This document shows, in pieces, positions 37,056 through 47,036 of a stretch of DNA of 64,000 nucleotides. The notes beneath the pieces were generated by a model that was not told the DNA's origin, searched no databases, and was given only the letters and a program-made list of their open reading frames with translations. This DNA is from Chengkuizengella sediminis (lineage in GTDB: Bacteria > Bacillota > Bacilli > Paenibacillales > KCTC-33759), in the NCBI RefSeq assembly GCF_010078385.1, contig NZ_SIJC01000006.1, positions 186,001-250,000 on the forward strand, in the 5' to 3' direction. The position numbers were made by a program, and so were the translations under genes. Every line of letters starts with the position of its first letter. Position 1 is the first letter of the stretch.

Positions 37056-37193
37056 ATGCATAATGAAAATCAAGAAGAAGAAAATGTACAAATGAATAAA
37101 AATGAAAAATCTCAAAAACCAAAGGATGATGAAGCAATTCAAGCTCTGAAATCAGAAATTGAAGAAAATGACGAAAATCCTAGAGACTGTTAG
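37056..37193 (+). CDS. small acidic hypothetical protein (45 aa)
   Basis: A short ORF with AAGGAGG eight bases before the ATG. The product is almost entirely Glu, Asn, Lys and Asp (HNENQEEEN ... KSEIEENDENPRDC) and is probably disordered. No family is recognised. It lies between the oxidoreductase gene and prkA and may be a small spore- or stress-related protein, by composition only. Confidence 0.55.
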   Translation: MHNENQEEENVQMNKNEKSQKPKDDEAIQALKSEIEENDENPRDC

Positions 37194-37348
37194 GGCTCTT
37201 CCGAAATTCAAACATTTAAAAGAAACATAAATTTCTCGTCAACATCCTCTCACTTATTGCATAAATATTATTACGAATCATTTTTTTCCTTTCGTATAAT
37301 TGTTAACTATTTATTGCAATGCCCATGATGAGTTGGGAGGAGTGAAAC

Positions 37349-39244
37349 ATGGATATATTTAAGAAGATCACTAGCCATCGGGCAGATGAGGAGAAGTTGA
37401 ATTGGTCTGGCACCTTTAAGGATTATATCGACATTGTACGTAAAAACCCTAAAGTATCTAGAACTGCTCATGCAAGAGTATATGACATGATTGCCTCACA
37501 TGGCGTGACAGAAAAGAATGGAAAAAGAATATATACATTTTTTGAAAAAGAAATTTATGGATTAAATAAAACTTTAGAAAAATTAACAGAAGAGTATTTT
37601 CATTCAGCTGCACGCAGATTAGATGTACGTAAAAGAATATTGTTGCTCATGGGTCCTGTGAGTGGTGGGAAATCTACACTAGTGATGATGTTAAAACGTG
37701 GATTAGAGCAATACTCACGCACGGATGATGGGGCGTTATATGGAATTAAAGGGTGCCCTATGTACGAGGAACCTTTACATCTAATCCCCCATGAGCTTAG
37801 ACCAGACATTGAAAAAGTATTGGATGTAAGAATTGAAGGGAATTTATGCCCATCATGTCAGATGCGTTTAAGAACGGAATACAATGGAGTTATTGAGGAT
37901 GTAGAAGTTGAAAGAATCACATTGTCTGAGGATAAGCGTATAGGGATCGGTACTTTTAGTCCATCTGATCCAAAATCTCAAGATATAGCAGACTTAACAG
38001 GTAGCATTGACTTTTCTACAATTACTGAATTTGGATCTGAATCTGACCCAAGAGCATATCGTTTTGACGGGGAACTGAACAAAGCAAATCGAGGAATGAT
38101 GGAGTTTCAAGAAATGTTGAAGTGTGATGAGAAATTTTTGTGGAATTTACTTTCACTCACACAAGAAGGGAATTTTAAAGCAGGTAGATTTGCATTAATT
38201 TCAGCAGATGAATTGATTGTTGCTCATACAAATGAAACAGAATATAAATCTTTTATATCTAATAAAAAAAATGAAGCACTTCAATCCAGAATGATTATTA
38301 TGCCAGTTCCTTATAACTTACAAGTTACTCAAGAAGAAAAAATATATCATAAATTAATTAATCAGGGTGATGTAGGTCACATTCATATTGCACCCCATAC
38401 TTTAAAAACAGCCAGTATATTTTCCATTCTAACCAGATTAAAAGAAACGAAAAAACAAGGCATGGATTTCATTAAAAAAATGAGAATGTATGACGGTGAA
38501 TCTGTTGAAGGGTTTAAAGATGCAGACTTAAAAGAAATGCAAAATGAATATGATGAAGAAGGAATGACAGGTATTGATCCAAGATATGTAGTGAATCGTA
38601 TTTCAAGTGCGCTCATACGGCAGGATATAAACTGTATAAATGCACTGGATGTGCTTAGATCTATGAAGGATGGATTGGACCAACATTCCTCCATCAATAA
38701 AGAAGAAAAAGAGCGTTATCTGAATTTCATTTCATTAGCTAGAAAAGAGTATGATGAACTTGCTAAAAAAGAATTACAAAAAGCATTTGTTTATTCATTT
38801 GAGGAATCAGCAAAAACATTATTTGAGAATTATTTAGACAACATAGAAGCATTTTGCAATCATAATAAAATAAAAGATCCTATTACAGATGAAGAGTTAG
38901 AGCCAGATGAACGTTTAATGCGATCCATTGAAGAGCAGATAGGCATTTCAGAAAACGCCAAAAAAGCGTTTCGTGAGGAAATATTGATCAGAATGTCTTC
39001 GTACTCTAGAAAAAATAAAAAGTTTGATTATAGTAGTCATGAACGTTTAAAAGAAGCGATTGAGAAGAAGTTGTTTGCTGATTTAAAGGATATTGTTAAA
39101 ATTACAACTTCAACGAAAACACCAGATGAAAAACAGCTGAAAAAAATTAATGAAGTATCAAAAAGGTTAATTGAAGAGCATGGATATTGTTCAATATGTG
39201 CAAACGAGATGTTAAGATATGTTGGAAGTTTATTGAACAGATAA
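37349..39244 (+). CDS. prkA: serine protein kinase PrkA
   Basis: 631 aa, the usual length. It has an AAA+ N-terminal core with Walker A GPVSGGKSTL (about 103-112) and a PrkA C-terminal kinase-like domain. DIFKKITSHRADEEKLNWSG at the N-terminus, CPMYEEPLHLIP and GMMEFQEMLKCDEKFL are PrkA signatures. In Bacilli PrkA acts in sporulation and stress signalling and has been proposed to have protease activity as well. GGGAGGAGTG precedes the ATG. The usual partners yhbH and spoVR are not in the window. Confidence 0.96.
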   Translation: MDIFKKITSHRADEEKLNWSGTFKDYIDIVRKNPKVSRTAHARVYDMIASHGVTEKNGKRIYTFFEKEIYGLNKTLEKLTEEYFHSAARRLDVRKRILLLMGPVSGGKSTLVMMLKRGLEQYSRTDDGALYGIKGCPMYEEPLHLIPHELRPDIEKVLDVRIEGNLCPSCQMRLRTEYNGVIEDVEVERITLSEDKRIGIGTFSPSDPKSQDIADLTGSIDFSTITEFGSESDPRAYRFDGELNKANRGMMEFQEMLKCDEKFLWNLLSLTQEGNFKAGRFALISADELIVAHTNETEYKSFISNKKNEALQSRMIIMPVPYNLQVTQEEKIYHKLINQGDVGHIHIAPHTLKTASIFSILTRLKETKKQGMDFIKKMRMYDGESVEGFKDADLKEMQNEYDEEGMTGIDPRYVVNRISSALIRQDINCINALDVLRSMKDGLDQHSSINKEEKERYLNFISLARKEYDELAKKELQKAFVYSFEESAKTLFENYLDNIEAFCNHNKIKDPITDEELEPDERLMRSIEEQIGISENAKKAFREEILIRMSSYSRKNKKFDYSSHERLKEAIEKKLFADLKDIVKITTSTKTPDEKQLKKINEVSKRLIEEHGYCSICANEMLRYVGSLLNR

Positions 39245-39343
39245 ACAAAGTTACCCACGAAAGTGAATTGTATTTCCTTGTTTAGGAGAAACTTGGTACG
39301 AAGTTAGACTTGAACAGGAAAGTAAATTCGAGATAGAGGCTGT

Positions 39344-39377
39344 CCTTATGGTTGATTAATAAGGGCAGTTTTTTTAT
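39344..39377 (+). terminator. terminator after prkA
   Basis: CTGTCCTTAT pairs with ATAAGGGCAG (one G-U), followed by seven T. Confidence 0.85.
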
Positions 39378-39434
39378 TACTGAAGAATGGAAAGACCTCG
39401 ACGACTCTTAAAAAAAGAGAAAGAAAAACCATCA

Positions 39435-39458
39435 TATAGTTAGTATGAACTAACTATA
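39435..39458. promoter_or_regulatory. 9+9 inverted repeat, possible operator
   Basis: TATAGTTAG (39435-39443) and CTAACTATA (39450-39458) are separated by six bases. The size and spacing fit a dimeric regulator site; it lacks a T-run and so is not a terminator. Confidence 0.35.
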
Positions 39459-39758
39459 GTTATATGTGAAGTTTATACGATAAAAGGGTAGACCACTATA
39501 TAAAATTTATGGATACATATTAGTTTGAAAATATAAAAGAAGTAAATAATCCAAATACAGATTCATTTGAAATTTGAATCATTTTTCTTTTGAAACGTAT
39601 TTTACAGAATGAAAATATGCTGATTTTACCTATTTAATAGACTATTGATGTCTTTTATTTAGTCCATATTTACTATATAATTTTATATTCTAAATATGTT
39701 ATTGTTGTATAACAATACACTTATATGAGATGGAGTGTATGCAGTCTTTGAGGATGAA

Positions 39759-39841
39759 ATGGGGGGTGAAATTCCAAAACTGAAAACAAAAGTTTAATTT
39801 TTTATTTCTTTAAGGCAACGCTTACAAAAATAGGAGGTGAT
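39759..39841 (+). promoter_or_regulatory. two orphan Shine-Dalgarno sequences
   Basis: ATGGGGGGTGA (39759-39769) and TAGGAGGTGAT (39831-39841) are near-perfect complements of the 16S rRNA 3' end. No ATG, GTG or TTG with an ORF follows at useful spacing. They resemble mRNA-stabilising SD elements such as the one in the cry3A leader of B. thuringiensis. Confidence 0.45.
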
Positions 39842-40501
39842 TTATAATATTAGACTGTTAAAAGTATAACTAGGTTTTTAAATTGAATTTTCTGTTGAAA
39901 GTATTGCTATTTCACTTCAAAATGTTTGCTTTAATAGAATATGAAAAAAGAAGTAAATATATCAATAACTCCATTAATTATTAGAAACTTATTTAAAAAG
40001 GTTTTGTAGTATTTGTTTTTTAAAAATATGTATGACCGCAATATGGTACCTAGTAAACTTTACCTCACAACAGGTAAATGATTAACTATCAAACTAAATT
40101 AACATCAGAATAGTTCTGAGTTCTGTATATTACCTTAAGTATTAGTTATTCGACAAAAACATAAGAAATCCTTTTTTTAAAAGAAGTAATATGTGTTATT
40201 AAAATTTAATATATTTGATTAACCCCAAAAAGAGTAAGTAATATCTATCAATTTCGATTAAAGGGAAATAGCTTCTATCAACAAATCTGGGTGAATCTAG
40301 TAGAAGTTTGTGACCAAATCTACATACCCTTATCTCTGGTTTAGTATGCTCAAAAATCTGGATTCACATCAAAATAAATACTAGATTATAACTTCAGTGC
40401 AGTAACAAAATACAAGACAAAATCGACTTTATAGATCCCGACCCTACCTTCATGGGTTGATTCACATATTTAACATTATAAAATAACTTGGAGGCAAGAA
40501 T

Positions 40502-42433
40502 ATGTTTAAGAAAATGATAACAATAGCCATAATGTTAGCCTTAGTATTTTCATTAGTTCCCGTTAATGGCGTCTCGGCAGCAGATTATACAGCTGAATTA
40601 AACACCTTAAGTGCAACTTCATCACAAATCACATTTACTTCAAATGTAGATACAAGCTGGGTGGATGTGCATTACACTGTAAATTCAGGTGGACAACTAA
40701 ATGTTAGAATGAATCAAAATGGGAATGTTTTTACACAAAACGTGAACAATTTACAAGCAGGAGATGTTGTAAGTTATTGGTTTACTTATAATAATGGTAC
40801 CCCAGCTTATGATACACCTACGTTTACAAGTACACATGGCACAACACCTGAACCTGTTCCTGAGCCAGAACCAGAACCGACACCAGAACCGACACCAGAA
40901 CCGACACCAGAACCAACACCAGAACCAACACCAGAACCGGCTCCTGAAGTTGATGCAGATTATACAGCTGAATTAAACACCTTAAGTACAACTTCATCAC
41001 AAATCACATTTACTTCAAATGTAGATACAAGCTGGGTGGATGTGCATTACACTGTAAATTCAGGTGGACAACTAAATGTTAGAATGAATCAAAATGGGAA
41101 TGTTTTTACACAAAACGTGAATAATTTACAAGCAGGAGATGTTGTAAGTTATTGGTTTACTTATAATAATGGTATCCCAGCTTATGGTACACCTACGTTT
41201 ACAAGTACACATGGCACAACACCAGAGCCTGGACCAATTCCTGAGCCAGAACCGGAACCAACACCAGAACCAGAACCGACTCCTGAGCCGACACCGGAAC
41301 CTACAGATCCTGGCGAAACTCCATCATTTCCAATAGGAGATGAAGTCATGACATTTCAACTTCAAAATGGGACAGGTGGACAGTATTCAGATAGTGAAAT
41401 CTACTGGGCTATACTTGGTTATGATCCAGAAACAAATCAGCTTGTTCATGTAGATGCAAGTGGAAATTTAGTAGAAAGTTCAGTAAGTGATAATGATGCT
41501 CCAGGTCATTTAGAGAAAAATGGAGAAAATTATCCTAACATTTTTTATAAAATGAGTGATATAGATTGGGTTTCCATGCCTGAAATCATTTCTGGAAGAA
41601 TGTTTATTAGTCTAGGCAGTCCAATGTACATTAAATTTAATGGTGCTGCAGATGGTAGAGTTGGATTTGCTGGACCAGATTTAAATAACCCAACAGATCC
41701 ACATCATGATATTTACTTTGAGTACATTGAATTTACACTTAACCAATACGGATATCATGGAAATTCAACCCGAGTTGACCAATTTAGTTTCCCGATAACG
41801 AATAGATTGATTGCTTCTGGTGGATATGACAAAACCGTAGGTGAAACTTACACTCGTGATGAGATATTCACAGCATATAAAAACCAAGTACCAGCAGAAT
41901 ATCAAACGTTAGTTCAAGAACCTTACAGAATTGTTGCACCTGGAAAAGGGGAATTTAAAGATGGAGGGATTTACGGTCACTATTTTGATGATTATGTGAA
42001 TGAAGTATGGGATTATTATAGGACAAACGAACTAACGTTTACAGCACAAGCTGGTACATTTAGTGGTAGAGTAGAAGGAGATCATTTTGTTTTTTCCAAA
42101 AATGGAGGTCCTTACAACTTGATAATAGGGAAACCAACAAACATTCAAGTATTTGAATGTTCTGGACCTATGGCAACTGGAACTTCAGATGAAAAAGTTG
42201 TAGAAGCTCAACTTTGTGCAGCATTAAACAGAGGTATCATGTATGACCCTGGAAATTGGAGTAACTCTGAATTTTTCTATCTGAATGATACAGCTAACTT
42301 TTATGCAGGATTCTGGCATGAATACAGTATAGATGGCTTAGCATATGGTTTCCCTTATGATGATGTTAGAAATTATAGCACTTTATTACACCATACTGAT
42401 CCTACTGCGTTAATTATTAATGTAGGTTGGTAA
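40502..42433 (+). CDS. secreted GH64 beta-1,3-glucanase with two CBM56 modules
   Basis: 643 aa. Signal peptide 1-26 (cleavage near VSAA), CBM56 (27-114), a Pro/Glu/Thr linker, a second CBM56 (153-240), a second linker, and a GH64 domain (about 278-643). GH64 signatures: YWAILGYD, FEYIEFT, VDQFSFPI, EPYRIVAPGKGEF, a VQAQLCAALNRG-like block and HEYSIDGLAYGFPYDDV. Putative catalytic residues are Glu410 and Asp426, spaced 16 apart as in the Streptomyces matensis enzyme (Glu154/Asp170). The family releases mainly laminaripentaose from beta-1,3-glucan; CBM56 binds the same polymer. TTGGAGG precedes the ATG. Confidence 0.93.
   Translation: MFKKMITIAIMLALVFSLVPVNGVSAADYTAELNTLSATSSQITFTSNVDTSWVDVHYTVNSGGQLNVRMNQNGNVFTQNVNNLQAGDVVSYWFTYNNGTPAYDTPTFTSTHGTTPEPVPEPEPEPTPEPTPEPTPEPTPEPTPEPAPEVDADYTAELNTLSTTSSQITFTSNVDTSWVDVHYTVNSGGQLNVRMNQNGNVFTQNVNNLQAGDVVSYWFTYNNGIPAYGTPTFTSTHGTTPEPGPIPEPEPEPTPEPEPTPEPTPEPTDPGETPSFPIGDEVMTFQLQNGTGGQYSDSEIYWAILGYDPETNQLVHVDASGNLVESSVSDNDAPGHLEKNGENYPNIFYKMSDIDWVSMPEIISGRMFISLGSPMYIKFNGAADGRVGFAGPDLNNPTDPHHDIYFEYIEFTLNQYGYHGNSTRVDQFSFPITNRLIASGGYDKTVGETYTRDEIFTAYKNQVPAEYQTLVQEPYRIVAPGKGEFKDGGIYGHYFDDYVNEVWDYYRTNELTFTAQAGTFSGRVEGDHFVFSKNGGPYNLIIGKPTNIQVFECSGPMATGTSDEKVVEAQLCAALNRGIMYDPGNWSNSEFFYLNDTANFYAGFWHEYSIDGLAYGFPYDDVRNYSTLLHHTDPTALIINVGW
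40580..41220 (+). repeat. near-identical direct repeat coding the two CBM56 modules
   Basis: Bases 40580-40845 and 40955-41220 are offset by exactly 375 with no indels and, by eye, differ at four sites. Between them and after the second copy lie 12-base PEPTPEP-coding repeats (about 40860-40940 and 41240-41310). Confidence 0.9.
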
Positions 42434-42475
42434 TTCTGATACATTAAAAACAAAGATGTTTTTGTGAAGTCCTCC

Positions 42476-42513
42476 ACTTACCTCATTTTGTATTAGGTTA
42501 AGTGGGGGACTTC
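42476..42513 (+). terminator. terminator after GH64 gene
   Basis: GAAGTCCTCCACTTACCT pairs with AGGTTAAGTGGGGGACTTC in a long stem with small irregularities, followed by TTATTTTC. Confidence 0.85.
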
Positions 42514-42587
42514 TTATTTTCTGGAAACTACTCATTCTGTACCTAAAAAGGATGGGTTTATGACAAAAAACACGAGGAGAAACATTT

Positions 42588-43562
42588 ATGAAAAGTACCA
42601 TCGGAACTATTTTATTTTCTGCAATTCTACTCATAATGACAGGTTGCAGCAGTGTTGAAACGAACGTGGAAATGAAACAACTTCCGAACGCAGAACTCGG
42701 AGATGAATATATTGATAAGTTAACTAAAATAATGGGAGAGTTAATTGAAGAAGTAGGGATAGAAAGCGTTAGCGATAATCAAGAGGAAGAAACGCCTCTT
42801 ATATCCTATGATGTGATTGATGATGAACTTTCTAATCCTATCCTAGAAGTAGAAGATAAGAAATGGGAACAAGATCAACAGGATATTGAAAAACATACCC
42901 AGTTATGGCAGTTATTTGCGAATATCGTTCCTTCTAAAGAACGTAATATGGTTACGGGATTTTATGTATTTACCGATGGTGCTGGCAATACCTTAGGTGC
43001 TGTAGAACCACGTTATGAAAATCCAGAAGAATGGCTTCTCAGTTTGGACATAGCAGAAATGGATAATACGAAAGAATTAATTGGTACAATTATTCATGAG
43101 TTCGGCCATCTATTATTTTTGAATCAAGCACAAGTTCCATATAGCGAGGATTTAGAAGATGAGCAAGAGTTAGAAACCTTGAAAACAAATTGTGTCCATT
43201 ATTTTACCTCCTATGGCTGTAGTGCACCTAAATCTTACATTAATCAATTTTACCAACGATATTGGTTAGGGATCATTGAAGAGTGGGAATCACTTGATGT
43301 GCAAACCAACGAAGAAGACCTTGATCATTTTTTTACAAATCATGAAAATGAATTTCTAACAGACTATGCCGCAACGGATCCATCAGAAGATATAGCCGAA
43401 ACTTGGACCTACTTCATTCTATCCTATCAACCTGAAGTTGAAACGATGGCTGATGAAAAAATCTCTTTTTTTTATGAGTTTCCTGAGCTAGTTGAATTGC
43501 GTGCAACGCTACTATCCAATCTTTATAAAGTGATCTCTACGGAGAATTCATTTAAGAATTAA
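42588..43562 (+). CDS. lipoprotein with HEFGH zinc-metalloprotease motif
   Basis: 324 aa. Lipoprotein signal with lipobox LIMTGC (Cys20). Zinc-binding motif HEFGH (His170, Glu171, His174), and about 95 residues on, TDYAATDPSEDIAETWTYF with Glu271 as likely third ligand. The NPxEDxAE pattern is common in uncharacterised secreted zinc peptidases. It should be anchored on the outer face of the membrane. GAGGAG precedes the ATG. Between the GH64 gene and the sensor kinase it may act on surface proteins or matrix, but no link to glucan use is shown. Confidence 0.82.
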   Translation: MKSTIGTILFSAILLIMTGCSSVETNVEMKQLPNAELGDEYIDKLTKIMGELIEEVGIESVSDNQEEETPLISYDVIDDELSNPILEVEDKKWEQDQQDIEKHTQLWQLFANIVPSKERNMVTGFYVFTDGAGNTLGAVEPRYENPEEWLLSLDIAEMDNTKELIGTIIHEFGHLLFLNQAQVPYSEDLEDEQELETLKTNCVHYFTSYGCSAPKSYINQFYQRYWLGIIEEWESLDVQTNEEDLDHFFTNHENEFLTDYAATDPSEDIAETWTYFILSYQPEVETMADEKISFFYEFPELVELRATLLSNLYKVISTENSFKN

Positions 43563-43820
43563 AAATACAAAACTCATGTAATTTGAATAACTAAACAGAC
43601 TGAGGTTATCTGATTTGGTTCCAGATAATTGGTAATTCTGACCTTTTTAAGTACATCTGATTTATATATAACCCTAGCTCATAGCTGTTGCCAGTTCTAA
43701 TTTGACAGAAGGATATACAAGGACTAAGCTAAAGTTGTAGTATCCATCAATATTGTAAAAAGTACAATTTTTTTATAAATTGAATTCGATTTCGTAAATA
43801 CTTGGGGGTGAGCAGGTAAG

Positions 43821-45599
43821 TTGAATAAAAAAATACCGATTTTAGTCCAATTGATGTTAGTTTTTTCGACGATATTGCTCATCACAGTTAGTTTAATTAG
43901 TTACTTTTCAATTCGAAATTCTTCCGAAGTTGTTTTAATTAAAACTTCTCAGTACTTACAGGAATCTGTTATCCAACTAAAAGGGAAAATTGATGTCAAT
44001 CTATTAGAGTTTGATAAGGTATCACAAACGGTTGCGTTTCATCCAGATGTACAGGATTATCTCTTGGATATACATAAAGGAGATATTCCTGAACATAATA
44101 GATTTGAAATTAATAATATTATTGGAGAACAGAGTCGGTTTATAAAAGAAGATTATATTATCCATGTTATAGATAGCGTTGGAGATGATTACTTTGAAAA
44201 TAACACGTTATATTTAAATCAAGATCTGCATGAATTAATGGAAAATAGATGGTTTCAAAAAGTGAATGAGTACAGCGGGAGAATGGTATGGATCGCTGGA
44301 GATGCTTGGAGAGATGAGGAAGTATTACCAGGTGTAATTGGTGCTAGGCAAATTAATGATTTAAATCATTTAGAGCCAATCGGGTACTTATTTACAGTGT
44401 TTCCTATTGAGACTTTAGAAAGACTTGTAGGAGAAGTTAACTTTGGTACAAGTGGAAAAGTGCAAATTGTAGATAGTGATGGATACGTCATCTATTCTGA
44501 AGATAAAAGCCAAATAGGGACACAAGTAGAAGCGGGTTTATTGAATGAGATGTTTAATCACCCTAATGATATGATTGACTGGGAAATTGATGGGGACGTA
44601 ACGTACATTTCTCATGCCCAATCTGAATATGCGGAGTGGACATTTATGGTTTATGTAGATATTGAGGAGGCATTTAAAGACTTAAAAAGTATCGAAAATA
44701 ATTTGTTGATCATTGGATTGACAGGTGTGATTACAGCACTAGTTTTTACATTGTTTTTTTCATGGTCATTGTCCATACCGATTAGGAAGCTGGCATCCAG
44801 ATTTAAGCGGATTGAACAAGGAGCGATAGAGCCTTATAAAGGAATCATGGGAAACAGGGAAGTATACATGTTGTATCAAAGTTACAATCAAATGTTACAA
44901 AATTTAAATCAAACCGTTAAGGATTTATCAGATAAACAAATTAGTGAGAAACATGCACAGTTGGTTGCTTTAAAAGCTCAGTTTAAACCTCATTTTTTAT
45001 ATAATACTTTAAATACGATTTATTGGGAATTAATTAATGAAGGTCAGTATAATACAGCAAATATGGTACTAAGCTTAAGTGATTTGCTGCGTTACAGTAT
45101 TCAGCCCGGGTCTGAGTTAGTAACGATTGATGAGGACTTAAAACATTTGAATCATTTCCTTGATATTTTAAAAGCCAGATATAGAGAAAAGCTTAAGGTA
45201 AACATAGGGATAAATCCTGAATCCATATTATCAACTTATATTATGAAGCTTTTATTGCAACCTTTAGTTGAAAATGCCATTTCACATGGTTTGGAACCAA
45301 AAAGAATACCTGAGTGGATGATCAATATTGATATTTATCGAATTGACAACCATATCTATTTTATTGTAGAAGACAATGGGATAGGAATGTCAGACATAGA
45401 CATGAAGAAATTTGAGCGTGTTCAAAGCCATGCAGAGATCAATGGTCAAACGATTATGCATTCTGGAATTGGATTGACTAACCTTAAATATAGAATTCAA
45501 TTAATTTATGGAAAAGATTATGGGTTACAACTCTCAAATAGTAATTTAGGTGGTTTAAAAGTCGAAATTAAACTTCCACTAAAAAGAGATAAAAGTTAG
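43821..45599 (+). CDS. YesM-type sensor histidine kinase
   Basis: 592 aa. TM1 (about 8-30), an extracellular Cache-type sensor (about 31-290), TM2 (about 292-315), HAMP (about 315-370), and a His_kinase domain with His391 in FKPHFLYNTLNTIYW. The HATPase region has LVENAISHGLEP and VEDNGIGM. YesM kinases of Paenibacillus and Bacillus sense carbohydrates, often with a binding protein. The start is TTG at 43821 behind GGGGGTG. It forms an operon with the solute-binding lipoprotein and the YesN-type regulator. Confidence 0.93.
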   Translation: MNKKIPILVQLMLVFSTILLITVSLISYFSIRNSSEVVLIKTSQYLQESVIQLKGKIDVNLLEFDKVSQTVAFHPDVQDYLLDIHKGDIPEHNRFEINNIIGEQSRFIKEDYIIHVIDSVGDDYFENNTLYLNQDLHELMENRWFQKVNEYSGRMVWIAGDAWRDEEVLPGVIGARQINDLNHLEPIGYLFTVFPIETLERLVGEVNFGTSGKVQIVDSDGYVIYSEDKSQIGTQVEAGLLNEMFNHPNDMIDWEIDGDVTYISHAQSEYAEWTFMVYVDIEEAFKDLKSIENNLLIIGLTGVITALVFTLFFSWSLSIPIRKLASRFKRIEQGAIEPYKGIMGNREVYMLYQSYNQMLQNLNQTVKDLSDKQISEKHAQLVALKAQFKPHFLYNTLNTIYWELINEGQYNTANMVLSLSDLLRYSIQPGSELVTIDEDLKHLNHFLDILKARYREKLKVNIGINPESILSTYIMKLLLQPLVENAISHGLEPKRIPEWMINIDIYRIDNHIYFIVEDNGIGMSDIDMKKFERVQSHAEINGQTIMHSGIGLTNLKYRIQLIYGKDYGLQLSNSNLGGLKVEIKLPLKRDKS

Positions 45600-45635
45600 A
45601 AATATTGAATTTATTTCGTGATTGGAGGAATTTCT

Positions 45636-46964
45636 ATGATTGATATATTCAGAAAGTCCATTCTAATTGTACTATCTATTTTTTTACTACTTCACATTTC
45701 TGCTTGTGATTTAGTGAAATATAATGATTTTGGGAATATCGCTTCCAATCGAACGAATGAAAATCCAGTTGTTGAACTAACGGTTTGGCTTTGGCCGGGA
45801 AGTGGACTTGAGGACATGATACGAGAATATGACCTACAGAATACTGATGTTAATATTTCGATGATTATATTACCTTATACAGATGTTCATAACAATTTAC
45901 AACATGCATTTGCAGCAGGGTATGGAGCACCTGATATTAGTCTTGTTGAGGTAAGTTATTTTGAACGTTTTAAAGAATTCGATAAAGCATTTTATGATTT
46001 AACTATATTTGGGGGGCAGACTTTAAAGGAACAATATTTGGATTGGAAGTGGCAGCAAGCTTCTAATTTAGATGGTTTCTTGTTTGGTTTACCTACGGAT
46101 ATTGGTCCTGTTGCTATGTTGTATAACCGAACTTTATTTCAAGAAGCTGGATTACCGACAGACCGCAAATTAGTTGCTAATCTAATAAGGACATGGGATG
46201 ATTTATTTGAGGTTGGGGAAAAATTAAAAGAACATCATATTTATATGGTCGATAACATTTATATATTATACCGCATGATTTTAGGTCAGGGACAACAACA
46301 ATATTTTGAAAAAGGGACTAATAAACTCATTGTAGATACAAACCCTACTGTTAAAAAAGCTTGGGAATATGCAGTTAATGCAAAAGAAATGGAATTTTCT
46401 AGAGGGACCCCGCAATATTGGGATCCTGAATGGGGTGAAAGATTAAGAGCAAATGAATTTGCAATTACTTTTGCAACTTCATGGATGTTGTCATCGATTG
46501 AAAAATCGTTTAATTCATCCTCTGACATTAATGTTAGTAATGTGGGTGAATGGGATGTAACTTATTTACCTGAGGGAGGAGGAAACTGGGGAGGTTCATT
46601 TTTAACGATGCCAGCAGAAGGAAAACACCCTAGAGAATCCTATAAATTAATAGAGCACTTGACCTCACCAGACAGCCAACTTAGAGTTTTTACTAAGGAC
46701 AAAAATTTTCCATCATCTCCATTGCTTTATGATCATCCCATCATTCTAGAGACAAAATTGCATTATTTTAATAATGCTCCTGTAGGTGAAATTTTTGTTG
46801 ATTCAGCTAAAAACCTAGAGCCTGTATACGAGGGCCCAAATCAACATATTGTAACTGGAATTATTGACAACGCTCTAATACAGGTTGATACGACAAATAC
46901 GCCTCCAGAGGAAATATGGAATGAGTCAATGAGGTTAATCAAAACCCAGTTAAATAATGAATGA
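45636..46964 (+). CDS. family 1 extracellular solute-binding lipoprotein
   Basis: 442 aa. Lipobox HISAC (Cys24), then a sugar-binding fold: LTVWLWPGSG, a DISLVEVSYFERF-like strand, FGLPTDIGPVAMLYN, and WDVTYLPEGGGNWGGSF. It should bind an oligosaccharide at the membrane surface. It lies between the kinase and the response regulator, and no permease gene is in the window. It may deliver the sugar signal to the kinase's sensor domain, or serve a remote ABC transporter. The ATG at 45636 follows TTGGAGG; an upstream GTG overlaps that site. Confidence 0.9.
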   Translation: MIDIFRKSILIVLSIFLLLHISACDLVKYNDFGNIASNRTNENPVVELTVWLWPGSGLEDMIREYDLQNTDVNISMIILPYTDVHNNLQHAFAAGYGAPDISLVEVSYFERFKEFDKAFYDLTIFGGQTLKEQYLDWKWQQASNLDGFLFGLPTDIGPVAMLYNRTLFQEAGLPTDRKLVANLIRTWDDLFEVGEKLKEHHIYMVDNIYILYRMILGQGQQQYFEKGTNKLIVDTNPTVKKAWEYAVNAKEMEFSRGTPQYWDPEWGERLRANEFAITFATSWMLSSIEKSFNSSSDINVSNVGEWDVTYLPEGGGNWGGSFLTMPAEGKHPRESYKLIEHLTSPDSQLRVFTKDKNFPSSPLLYDHPIILETKLHYFNNAPVGEIFVDSAKNLEPVYEGPNQHIVTGIIDNALIQVDTTNTPPEEIWNESMRLIKTQLNNE

Positions 46965-47036
46965 AATTATATGCCAAAAGTCTATATCATTAGTTCTGCT
47001 ATACATTTAACAAACTCTATTTAAAAGGAGGCTATC

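Larger units (their letters stand above)
39378..40501 (+). other. 1.1-kb AT-rich intergenic region before GH64 gene
   Basis: No credible ORF was found. It contains an inverted repeat (39435-39458) and two strong orphan Shine-Dalgarno sequences (39759-39769 and 39831-39841). The GH64 ribosome site is TTGGAGG at 40488-40494. The stretch 39850-40480 shows only AT-rich sequence. The length and orphan ribosome sites suggest a long untranslated leader, like that before the crystallin-motif gene. Confidence 0.6.

Noticed and set aside
40860-40940. Short regular repeats resembling a CRISPR or satellite
   Set aside because: The 12-base units encode the Pro-Glu-Thr linker of the GH64 protein in frame; there are no spacers.
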